Below, in pieces: positions 1 to 6,198 of a DNA stretch of 11,950 nucleotides. The stretch's first letter is position 1, and each line of letters begins with the position of its first letter. Location of the stretch: NCBI GenBank assembly GCA_964510955.1, contig CAZEDW010000066.1, positions 1 through 11,950 of the forward strand. The letters run 5' to 3'. A program made the translations under genes and the position numbers. The DNA is from JAFLCM01 sp964510955 (lineage in GTDB: Bacteria > Planctomycetota > Phycisphaerae > Phycisphaerales > UBA1924). The notes beneath the pieces were generated by a model that saw nothing but the letters and a program-made list of their open reading frames with translations, was not told where the DNA came from and searched no databases.

Positions 1-838
1 CGGCGGGCCGCGCCTGAGCGCGGTGCGCGCCGCGCTGGGCGTGGCGCCGGGCGTGATGGACGACGGGTCGGAGCTTCTGCTCCGCGTGCCGTCGCACGCC
101 GCCGCCCGCGAGGTGCTGCGCAGGGCGGCGTCCCCGATCGTGGTCGCCGGCGTCATGGACGCGTCGAAGCAGCGGCTCACCAGCGCCGCCGACGCCGCGG
201 CGGTGCTGGAACAGCTCAAGGCGTTGTCGTTCGTCGATGCGATGGTGGCCCAGCCCCCCCCACCGCTGGGGCGGCACTCGACGCTGGTGCGCTTGCTCGA
301 GTCCGGCGGGTACGAAGTCGCGCGCGAGGGCCTGTACGACGCGGCGTACGTCGCGCGCCGCGTGGCCCGAAACATCCTGTTCGTGTGCACCGGGAACACC
401 TGCCGCAGCCCGATGGCCGAGGCGATCGCACGCCATCTGATCGAGAGCCGTCCCATCGACCGCTCGCGTCCGCCGCCCCCGGAGGTTCCAATCGTGGCCG
501 CCTCGGCGGGCCTCGGCGCCTGGCCGGGCGCGCCGGCGACACCCGAAGCCGTCGAGGCCCTGCGGCAGCTCGGCATCTCCATGGGCCCGCACGCCTCCCG
601 ACCCTTGACGCGCGAGATGCTGGAGGATGCCGACATGGTGTTCACCATGACCCGCTCGCACGCCGACGCCGCGCGTGACATGGCCCCGGGGGCCGCAACG
701 AAAATCACCACTCTTGATCCGTCCGGGAACGGCGGCGCCGACATCCAGGACCCCATCGGTTCGCCGCTCAGCGTCTACCTCGACACCGCCCGTACCATTC
801 AGAGGCTGATCGAAGCCCGGCTGCGTGAGGCGATCTGA
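1..838 (+). CDS. Sua5/YrdC-like domain fused to a low-molecular-weight (YwlE-like) phosphatase, 5' partial
   Basis: The reading frame is open back to the window edge (codons from base 2), so the GTG at 23 is not the true start and the N-terminus is missing. The first ~115 visible residues resemble the C-terminal part of the Sua5/YrdC threonylcarbamoyl-AMP synthase fold, ending in an HSTLVRL stretch (family STV motif) and a REGLYD stretch. The usual S-A-N ATP-loop motif is not visible; the equivalent place reads GVMDAS. From about base 368 a complete low-molecular-weight phosphatase domain follows: P-loop CTGNTCRS (386-409, catalytic Cys then Arg) and a late DPIG motif with the likely acid Asp (749-751). 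The Thr at 398-400 is the residue that marks protein-arginine phosphatases such as B. subtilis YwlE, so phospho-Arg is a possible substrate (inference). sua5-phosphatase-rpiB order matches B. subtilis ywlC-ywlE-ywlF. The phosphatase call is firm; activity of the Sua5 half is doubtful. Confidence 0.87.
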   Translation, partial: GGPRLSAVRAALGVAPGVMDDGSELLLRVPSHAAAREVLRRAASPIVVAGVMDASKQRLTSAADAAAVLEQLKALSFVDAMVAQPPPPLGRHSTLVRLLESGGYEVAREGLYDAAYVARRVARNILFVCTGNTCRSPMAEAIARHLIESRPIDRSRPPPPEVPIVAASAGLGAWPGAPATPEAVEALRQLGISMGPHASRPLTREMLEDADMVFTMTRSHADAARDMAPGAATKITTLDPSGNGGADIQDPIGSPLSVYLDTARTIQRLIEARLREAI

Positions 839-889
839 GAACGCACCGCCGAAGCGCGGCGGAACTGACCGAAGGAGCACCCGCGAAAC

Positions 890-1357
890 ATGAACATCGC
901 CATCGGAGCCGACCACCGCGGGGCCGAAGCCGCGGGCAAGATCGCCGAGCGCCTGAAGAAGCAGGGCCACCAGGTGGTCGCGGTGCACATGCCCAGCTCG
1001 GGCGAGGTGTGCGACTACCCCGAGCCGGCGTGGGCCGTGGGCCAGTCGGTCGCCGCCGGCCAGGCCGAGGCCGCGGTGCTCATCTGCGGCACAGGCGTGG
1101 GCATGTGCATGGCCGTCAACAAGATCCCCGGCATCCGCGCGGCGAACGTTCACGACGAAATCACCGCCGAGATCAGCAGGTCCAGCAACAACGCCAACGT
1201 CATCTGCCTGTCGGCGGACCTGCTCGGTCAGCGTCTGATGGAGCAGGTGATTGACCTGTGGCTCAAGACGCCGTTCGCGGGGGGTAGGCACGAGCGGCGG
1301 CTGGCGAAGATCGCGGCGATTGAGCAGGGGAAGGATCCGAGGACAGTGGGGGGCTGA
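890..1357 (+). CDS. rpiB: Ribose-5-phosphate isomerase B (RpiB/LacAB family)
   Basis: A 155-residue protein that aligns end to end with E. coli RpiB, which interconverts ribose 5-phosphate and ribulose 5-phosphate in the cytosolic pentose phosphate pathway. Visible family features are GADHRG near the N-terminus (Asp8, His9), DYPEPA, the ICGTGVG loop with the catalytic-base Cys66, NKIPGIRAA, and phosphate-binding Arg133 and Arg137 in GGRHERR. The position of E. coli His99, which helps open the sugar ring, is Ser here (motif RSSNNANV instead of R-x-HNDxNV). The ATG start is supported by an AAGGAG ribosome-binding site about 15 nt upstream. It lies 51 bp after the phosphatase fusion gene on the same strand and is probably co-transcribed with it. 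The fold assignment is secure; the Ser99 change leaves the exact substrate open (pentose or hexose phosphate isomerase). Confidence 0.93.
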   Translation: MNIAIGADHRGAEAAGKIAERLKKQGHQVVAVHMPSSGEVCDYPEPAWAVGQSVAAGQAEAAVLICGTGVGMCMAVNKIPGIRAANVHDEITAEISRSSNNANVICLSADLLGQRLMEQVIDLWLKTPFAGGRHERRLAKIAAIEQGKDPRTVGG

Positions 1358-1518
1358 GGCACACTTCCTTGCGCAGCATGCGAGGTCTGGTCCGTATTGG
1401 TGCACGTCAATCTCCTACCCCGCGACTGCTCCCCCCTCAGCCCCATCCGGAGCGGCGCCCGTTCGCTCTGATGCGACGCTTTCGCATCCTGCAACATGCA
1501 GTTCGTTCGTGCGGGAGT

Positions 1519-1620
1519 GGCTCCCAGCAGTCTCCATGGAAGTCCACCGGCTGATTCCATGACGGTCCGTCGGCTGATGACGTGGAGGTCCGCCGACTAC
1601 CTCCGTGGAGGTCCGAACGA
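1519..1620. repeat. Degenerate 23-bp tandem repeat
   Basis: Three clear 23-bp units begin with GTCC at 1542, 1565 and 1588, and a fourth start lies at 1611. Units share GTCC(A/G)(C/T)CG(G/A)CT and most end in TGGAG or a relative of it. A weaker preceding unit (1519-1541) keeps only the CTCCATGGAA end. The unit length is constant but the units have diverged, as expected of an old tandem array. No coding role is evident. Confidence 0.65.
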
Positions 1621-1660
1621 GGAGGCCCCGAAGGGGCCAAGGCATGTAGCCACGGGTGAG

Positions 1661-1680
1661 CGATGCCGTCCGCGGCATCG
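1661..1680. repeat. Perfect 8-bp hairpin
   Basis: CGATGCCG (1661-1668) and CGGCATCG (1673-1680) pair perfectly around a 4-nt TCCG loop. There is no T-run after it on either strand, so an intrinsic terminator is not supported. Confidence 0.5.
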
Positions 1681-1712
1681 GCGGGTGGCACTGGTGGTCC
1701 TTTGCCGTTGTT

Positions 1713-1803
1713 CGGGTGCCACTGGGGGCTTGCCCCCCAGTGTCGTCTTTCCAAATTGGACCCAACGCAAGTGCACTGGGGGACAAGCCCCCAGTGGCAC
1801 CCG
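1713..1803. repeat. 30-bp inverted repeat whose arms are themselves hairpins
   Basis: The arm 1713-1742 pairs with 1774-1803 at 29 of 30 positions; the outer 20 bp are perfect and the single mismatch is C1733/A1783. The spacer is 31 nt (1743-1773). Each arm also folds on itself through CACTGGGGG and CCCCCAGTG, so the element can form one long stem or two short ones. It carries the GTGCCACTGG/CCAGTGGCAC words found in the other gene-free regions of this window. It sits between convergent genes and could limit read-through in both directions (inference), but it lacks T-runs. Confidence 0.8.
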
Positions 1804-1881
1804 ACGGACAGGTCAGGGTAATACCAGTGCCTCCCGCCGTATCTTCGGAGCGGAGGACTCCCCATCCGGCGCCGAGAGTTC

Positions 1882-2847
1882 CTATTCACCCACTTCCCGC
1901 GCCAGCAGCGCCGCCCCCAGCAGCCCCGCGTCATCCTCCAAGCGTGTCGCCACCACCTTGACGCTCTTGCAGCGCTCGGGGAACGCCGCGGCGCGCACGC
2001 TTGCCTGCACCCGCTTCACATAGGCGTCGCCCAGGGCCTCGGTCAGGCCGCCGCCGAGGATCACCAGGGGCAGCGCCAGCACGGTCACGCTGTGCGCGAT
2101 GGCGATGCCCATCAGGTCGGCGGACTCGTCCACCACCGACTTCACCAGCGCATCGCCCTTCTTGTACGCCTCGGCCACGGCGCCGGCGCCCACGCTCTCG
2201 ATCTTGTCGTCGCCGCCGGCGATGTCGGTGAGCATCGACGGGTTGTTGGCGCGGATCAGGCGGGCCAGGCGCAGGACGATGAACTTGCGTGAGCAGTTCT
2301 CCTCGAGCTTGCGGTTGCCCATGGCGGCGCCGGGGAACAGCACCGTGTGCCCGATCTCGCCGGCGGTGCCGAATCCGCCCTGGTAGAGCTTGCCGTTGAG
2401 CACCAGCCCGCCGCCAACGCCGGTGCCGACCCAGACGCCCAGCACGTCGCTGGCGTTGTTGCCGGCGCCGAGCTTGTTCTCGCCGTACACCGCGACGTTG
2501 ACGTCGTTGTCCACGACGACGGGGCGGTTCTTGAGCTTGCCGCTGAGGATCTTGGCGAGCGGCACGTCGTTCCAGCGGAGGTTGGGGGCCTCCATGACGA
2601 CGCCCTTCTTGTGGTCGATGCCGCCCGGGGCGCCGATGCCGATGGCGGCGAGGTCTTCGACCTTCACCTTCGCCTCCTGGCACGCCTCTTCGATGCCGTT
2701 GACGATGCGCCCGATGACGGCGTCCTGGCCCTCGTCGGCCTTGGTCTTCTTCTTGGTGCGCCCGATGATCTGGTTGGCGGGGTTGACCACGCCGATCTGC
2801 ATGTTGGTGCCGCCGAGGTCGATGCCGATGACGGGGGATGCGGGCAT
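1882..2847 (-). CDS. ROK-family sugar kinase (glucokinase-like), zinc motif lost
   Basis: A 321-residue ROK kinase, the usual length of bacterial ROK glucokinases. It probably phosphorylates glucose or a related (amino)sugar with ATP in the cytosol. Visible motifs in order: phosphate loop IGIDLGGTN (residues 7-15), GIGAPGGID (70-78), VVDNDVNVA with the catalytic Asp115, the second glycine-rich loop GTGVGGGL (141-148), and GEIGH with His167. The ROK zinc site CxCGxxGCxE is missing: the equivalent stretch (about 174-182) reads AAMGNRKLE, keeping GNR and LE but no cysteine. The start at 2847 is preferred over an upstream TTG because a GGAG ribosome-binding site lies 7 nt before it and the upstream in-frame extension is Pro/Gly-rich low-complexity sequence. 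The substrate cannot be assigned from sequence; N-acetylmannosamine or fructose kinase are alternatives. Confidence 0.9.
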   Translation of the reverse strand: MPASPVIGIDLGGTNMQIGVVNPANQIIGRTKKKTKADEGQDAVIGRIVNGIEEACQEAKVKVEDLAAIGIGAPGGIDHKKGVVMEAPNLRWNDVPLAKILSGKLKNRPVVVDNDVNVAVYGENKLGAGNNASDVLGVWVGTGVGGGLVLNGKLYQGGFGTAGEIGHTVLFPGAAMGNRKLEENCSRKFIVLRLARLIRANNPSMLTDIAGGDDKIESVGAGAVAEAYKKGDALVKSVVDESADLMGIAIAHSVTVLALPLVILGGGLTEALGDAYVKRVQASVRAAAFPERCKSVKVVATRLEDDAGLLGAALLAREVGE

Positions 2848-2986
2848 GGGGTGCTCCGGAGGTGCGCCGGGGGGTGCGCCGGGGGGCTCCAAGGACAGTC
2901 GGGTGGACTGGCTTGGCGCGAAGATTTGCTCCGGGCGAGTCTAACGCGCTTTGATACGCGGCCCCCAGCCGGGACTACAGTTCTCC

Positions 2987-3178
2987 ATGACCACGCTCAG
3001 CCTGCGAGGGATGATCAAGAAGTCGATCGACCGCCTGCCCCCGGACCGGCTGGAGACACTTGCGGATTTTGTCGCGTATCTCAGCCGACCGGACCTGAAG
3101 CAGCGCCTGAAACTTGCCGAGCGGGAGTTCAAGGCCGGCAAGGGAACCAACTGGCGGGCGGTGCGCCGCGATGTTTGA
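2987..3178 (+). CDS. Small antitoxin-like protein of a RelE-type toxin-antitoxin pair
   Basis: A 63-residue, highly charged, probably helical protein ending in GKGTNWRAVRRDV. A C-terminal 'aGKG..WR.vRrDV' tail is typical of small antitoxins encoded just before RelE/ParE-like toxins. By family analogy it would bind and neutralise the toxin and repress its own promoter. Its stop codon overlaps the toxin start by 8 bp (3171-3178), a standard toxin-antitoxin arrangement. I chose the ATG at 2987; an in-frame upstream ATG (2951) adds unrelated sequence and Met9 (3011) is another option. No clear ribosome-binding site is visible at any of them. It is divergent from the ROK kinase gene with 139 bp between. 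The partner toxin is frameshifted, so this may be an orphaned but intact antitoxin. Confidence 0.72.
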   Translation: MTTLSLRGMIKKSIDRLPPDRLETLADFVAYLSRPDLKQRLKLAEREFKAGKGTNWRAVRRDV

Positions 3179-3430
3179 GGTCATTCTCTCGCCCGAGGCA
3201 CGCGATTCCTATGGTGCCGCAAACGCCCGCTCGCACGCAAGCTGGCGCGGTGCTTCGAGCAGCTCGAGTCAGACCCGCGGCGTCACAACAACATCAAGCG
3301 GCTGTCGGGCGACTTCGCCGGGTATTGGCGGTATCGGGTGGGCGATTGGCGCGTGGTCTACCGCGTCGACGACAAACTGAACCGTGTATTTGTTGCCAGC
3401 ATCGCCCACCGGCGCGAGGTGTACGAATAG
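3171..3430 (+). pseudogene. RelE-type toxin gene broken by a frameshift
   Basis: Translation from the ATG at 3171 begins as a RelE toxin (MFEVILSPEARDSY), but the rest of the family pattern continues in another frame, one base earlier, up to TAG at 3428-3430. That second part reads RKLARCFEQLESDPRR, then GYWRYRVGDWRVVYRVD, then HRREVYE, which is the typical RelE/ParE core and C-terminus with its conserved Arg, Tyr and His residues. The shift falls near 3212-3240, after the TCCTAT codons, and is best explained by a one-base deletion there (or a base-call error). Read in the starting frame the product diverges and runs on to 3378-3380 without RelE motifs. An intact toxin of this family would be an mRNA interferase of about 85-90 residues. 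The strict conservation downstream of the shift suggests that the lesion is recent or artefactual. Confidence 0.8.
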
Positions 3431-3445
3431 CGGGCCGGGCCGCGC

Positions 3446-3955
3446 TCACACCCCCGTCGACCCGAACCCCCCACCGCCGCGGGCCGTCTCGTCGAGCGAG
3501 TCCACCTCCACCATCGCCGCTCGGCTGACGGGCGCGATCACCAGTTGGGCGATGCGCATTCCCGGCTCAACCGTAAACGCCTCGCGCCCCAGGTTGATCA
3601 GGGCGACGATCATCTCACCGCGGTAGTCGGCGTCCACCGTGCCGGGCGCGTTGGGCACGGTCACGGCGTGCTTGGTCGCCAGGCCCGAGCGCGGGCGGAC
3701 CTGGCCCTCGAACCCCGGTGGGATGGCGACGGCGAAGCCGAGCTCGATGCGCCGGATCTCGCCGGGCGGGATCACCACCGGCCCGGCGCCCGCGGGGCAG
3801 GCGTGCAGGTCCATCCCCGCCGCCAGATCGGACTGATACTGAGGGACCATGGCGCCGGGTCGAAGCTTCTTGAAGCGCACAACGACCGAACGCCCGTCGT
3901 CGACGGCGGGCTTGGGCTCTGTGAACGGCGCGGTCGTGTTGAGCGGGAACGGCAT
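3446..3955 (-). CDS. dut: dUTP diphosphatase (trimeric dUTPase)
   Basis: A 169-residue protein with all five motifs of trimeric dUTPases: AAGMDLHA (motif 1), PRSGLA (motif 2, nucleotide-binding Ser), GTVDADYRGE (motif 3, with the catalytic water-activating Asp), RIAQLVIAPV (motif 4) and the glycine-rich C-terminal GGGGFGSTG arm (motif 5). It hydrolyses dUTP to dUMP and diphosphate, keeping uracil out of DNA and supplying dUMP for thymidylate synthesis. I place the start at the ATG at 3955 because the longer in-frame extension upstream (to 4138) is Arg/Pro-rich, lacks family similarity and would overlap the next gene. No strong ribosome-binding site is seen. An N-terminal stretch of about 25 residues precedes the usual dUTPase start. 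It converges on the toxin gene (15 bp gap) and follows the small coiled-coil gene after 91 bp. Confidence 0.95.
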   Translation of the reverse strand: MPFPLNTTAPFTEPKPAVDDGRSVVVRFKKLRPGAMVPQYQSDLAAGMDLHACPAGAGPVVIPPGEIRRIELGFAVAIPPGFEGQVRPRSGLATKHAVTVPNAPGTVDADYRGEMIVALINLGREAFTVEPGMRIAQLVIAPVSRAAMVEVDSLDETARGGGGFGSTGV

Positions 3956-4046
3956 GGTGCCCGCAGGGTAGCGGCGGCTCGATGCGGCATCCGCCGCCGG
4001 CGCGGGGCCGCGGCTGAATCCTGTTCGGTTTCGGGGTCCGGACGCC

Positions 4047-4379
4047 TCAGGCGACCGCAGAAACTTCGGCGGTGCGGCGCCACGTGGGGCTGGTGAGGCG
4101 CACCTCAACCTCGCACACGGGCCTGCCCCGCATATCACCGGCCAGCTTGTCGAGGTCCGCCAGCAGTTTCTTGGTCGAGGCGATCGCTTCTTCCAACGAC
4201 GACTTGCCGGTGACCTGCTTCATGGGGTCAGTCCGCCGAAGGTCCGCAAGCTGCTTATCACACTCGGCCTTCGCCGCCATCAAGCTGGCCAGCACGGCCT
4301 CGGCTTTCCGGCGCACCTCGGCTTCCGTCGCGGAGGCTGTCATGGGCCGTGCGGATTCAGGGCTGCTGTGAAGGAGCAT
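4047..4379 (-). CDS. Small coiled-coil protein of unknown function
   Basis: I do not recognise a family. The 110-residue product is rich in Ala, Leu, Lys and Glu from about residue 18 to 85, with heptad-like spacing (AEVRRKAEAVLASL, then LEEAIASTKKLLADLDKL), predicting one or two amphipathic helices or a helical hairpin. There is no signal peptide, membrane segment or metal-binding motif. An AAGGAAAG sequence about 6 nt before the ATG at 4379 supports that start; the ATG at 4343 (Met13) is the alternative and lacks such a site. It is in line with dut (91 bp downstream) and the dehydratase gene (137 bp upstream), all on the minus strand, so it may share a transcript with them. Low-complexity helical character means it could be a spurious frame, but the ribosome-binding site and orientation argue for a real gene. 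Confidence 0.6.
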   Translation of the reverse strand: MLLHSSPESARPMTASATEAEVRRKAEAVLASLMAAKAECDKQLADLRRTDPMKQVTGKSSLEEAIASTKKLLADLDKLAGDMRGRPVCEVEVRLTSPTWRRTAEVSAVA

Positions 4380-4393
4380 CCGGTCTTTCCTTG

Positions 4394-4454
4394 GAGCATC
4401 GAGGGTCGGCGTTTCAGTGGCGGAGCCAAAGGTCGGCGGACGGGCTCGATGCTC
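4394..4454. repeat. 10-bp inverted repeat between dehydratase and coiled-coil genes
   Basis: GAGCATCGAG (4394-4403) and its exact reverse complement CTCGATGCTC (4445-4454) are separated by 41 nt; a further direct GAGCATCG lies at 4506-4513. The position, just upstream of the coiled-coil gene start on the minus strand, would suit an operator or a weak hairpin, but nothing in the sequence proves a role. Confidence 0.35.
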
Positions 4455-4516
4455 GGACTGGGTGACTGCGGTCCGTTATGGACGCGCAAAGATTGTCCCC
4501 GGTTCGAGCATCGGCA

Positions 4517-6112
4517 TCAAGCGGCAATGGGCTGTGTCCCCTGAAGAGGGGATTCTGCGTGGTTATGCGACCTTGTCTGGTCCAGCTCGGGGACGAACTT
4601 GTGCAGGCTGGCGAGCACGGTCTGGCGGTCCTGCAGGTGCCGGATGGCCGAGAGTTCCGCGAGCGCGGCGGTCATTTGTCCGCGCTCCAAAGCGGCCCCA
4701 CGCCACGCGTAAACACCGTCCACTTCAGTCTTTACGAGCTCTTCGGCGTCGTAGAAGAGCTCCTCATAGAGCTTCTCGCCGGGGCGGACGCCGGTGAAGG
4801 ACACGTCGATGTGAGCAGTCTGGTTCGTCCCCACCCTGTCCGCAGCGCGTCCACCAGTCTGAGCCGGGACGACCACGGGCTCCAGACCCTGGGCCCGGGC
4901 GAAGTTGAGGGCGAGGTCAAGGATTCGTACGGGTTGGCCCATGTCCAGAACGAAGACTTCGGGCCCATCAACCGCGGCCGCCTGGATCACCAGAGACGCC
5001 GCCTCGGGGATGGTCATGAAGTAGCGGGTCATGTCGGGGTGGGTGACGGTGATAGGACCACCCTCGGCGATCTGCTTGGACCAGATGGGCAGCACGCTGC
5101 ACGCGCTGCCGAGCACGTTGCCGAACCGGACCAGGCTGAAGTGGGTCCGCCCGGTCACGCCGGGGGTGTTGGCATCGTTGAGCGACCGGACGTACAGCTC
5201 CGCCAGCCGCTTGGTGGCCCCCATGACGCTGGTGGGATTGACCGCCTTGTCGGTTGAAATCAGCACAAACCGCTCGGCCCCCACCGCCAAGGCGGCGTCG
5301 GCGACGCTCTTGGTGCCGAAGAGGTTGTTGTTCACCGCCGCCGCGGGGTGGTCCTCCATCAGCGGGACGTGCTTGTGGGCGGCGGCGTGGAAGACGACGT
5401 CGGGGCGGAGACCGACCAGGCGGCGCAGGGTGCCGTCGGTATCGACCACGTCGTGCAGCACGGCGTGGCGCTTGAGCGTTGGGAAGCGGGCCGCGATCTG
5501 GCGGTCGATTTCAAACAGGGCGTTGTCGGAACGCTCCATCAGCACCAGGGCCGACGGGTTGAACCCGGCGCAGATGCGGGCGAGCTCCGAGCCGATGCTG
5601 CCGCCGGCGCCGGTGATCAGCACGCGCCGGCCCTGCAGCAGGCCCCGGACCAGCGGCTCGTTCATCCTGCGGGGAGCGCGCCCGATGAGAGAGAGGGGGT
5701 CGATCTCGCCGATGCCGCGCCAGACGCTGGCGGGCTCGTGGGTGAGGACATCCTGGATGGTGGGCAGGAAGCGTTCGGCGACGCCGAGCTTGGCGAGCAT
5801 GGCCCGGGCGCGGGCGATGGCGGCGCCCATGGCGGCGGGCAGGCACACCAGGGCGGTGTCGAATGGCTCGTTCACGTGGACCCGATCGAGGTCATCGAGG
5901 GTGCCCAGCACCGGCACGCGGGCCACCTGGGGCGGGGCCTTCTCGACGCCGACGAGCACGCAGCCGAGCACGGCGCGGGCGGATGAGGGCACGGCTTCGA
6001 GGGCCGCGGCGGCGGGTTCGATGGTGCCGGGGGTGCCGATGATGACCAGGTTTTTCGGCAGGGCGGGGGTGGGCGTGGACGGGCCCGGTCTGCCGGGATG
6101 TGCCGAGGGCAT
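4517..6112 (-). CDS. CapD/PglF-like nucleotide-sugar 4,6-dehydratase without membrane anchor
   Basis: A 531-residue SDR enzyme of the CapD/PglF/FlaA1 group. Such enzymes usually convert UDP-GlcNAc to the 4-keto-6-deoxy sugar that starts surface polysaccharide or glycan sugars. Residues ~20-135 form a CoA-binding-like nucleotide fold; this normally follows four membrane helices, which are absent here. Residues ~160-430 are the catalytic SDR domain: cofactor loop TGAGGSIG (167-174), AAAHKHVPLME, then STDKAVNP with Asp288 and MGATK, where Met297 replaces the usual SDR Tyr before Lys301, as known for PglF-type dehydratases. TRYFMTIPEA and GVRPGEKLYEELF complete the family pattern. The ATG at 6112 has a strong GGAGG site 8 nt upstream. 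It lies 86 bp after the kinase gene on the same strand. The C-terminal ~100 residues are less conserved. Exact sugar substrate and product stereochemistry cannot be read from the sequence. Confidence 0.9.
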   Translation of the reverse strand: MPSAHPGRPGPSTPTPALPKNLVIIGTPGTIEPAAAALEAVPSSARAVLGCVLVGVEKAPPQVARVPVLGTLDDLDRVHVNEPFDTALVCLPAAMGAAIARARAMLAKLGVAERFLPTIQDVLTHEPASVWRGIGEIDPLSLIGRAPRRMNEPLVRGLLQGRRVLITGAGGSIGSELARICAGFNPSALVLMERSDNALFEIDRQIAARFPTLKRHAVLHDVVDTDGTLRRLVGLRPDVVFHAAAHKHVPLMEDHPAAAVNNNLFGTKSVADAALAVGAERFVLISTDKAVNPTSVMGATKRLAELYVRSLNDANTPGVTGRTHFSLVRFGNVLGSACSVLPIWSKQIAEGGPITVTHPDMTRYFMTIPEAASLVIQAAAVDGPEVFVLDMGQPVRILDLALNFARAQGLEPVVVPAQTGGRAADRVGTNQTAHIDVSFTGVRPGEKLYEELFYDAEELVKTEVDGVYAWRGAALERGQMTAALAELSAIRHLQDRQTVLASLHKFVPELDQTRSHNHAESPLQGTQPIAA

Positions 6113-6198
6113 GAATACAACCTCCCACTCGGGCGCGGGTCCGCCGGGATGGAACGGAGCCAGTGGTCGCCGGGTGTTGGAGGTTTATCGGCTTGCGT

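Larger units (their letters stand above)
1358..1881. other. Convergent gene-free region rich in repeats
   Basis: About 520 bp between the ends of rpiB (plus) and the ROK kinase gene (minus). I see no convincing gene: open frames here are short, overlap each other and do not resemble known proteins. The content is a 23-bp tandem repeat, several small hairpins (including GGCCCC/GGGGCC at 1624-1638), and a large inverted repeat. Transcription of both flanking genes must end here; no classic hairpin plus T-run terminator is visible. Confidence 0.7.

Noticed and set aside
3179..3430. A fused antitoxin-toxin product by readthrough of the antitoxin TGA (same frame as the toxin core)
   Set aside because: The toxin's own ATG and its conserved first residues lie in the other frame, so a simple frameshift lesion explains the data better.
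2347..3528. A 393-codon plus-strand open frame opposite the ROK kinase gene
   Set aside because: It is the high-GC antisense shadow of the kinase; composition is Ala/Val/Asp-Gly repeats with no family motif, and it runs through the toxin-antitoxin genes in a third frame.
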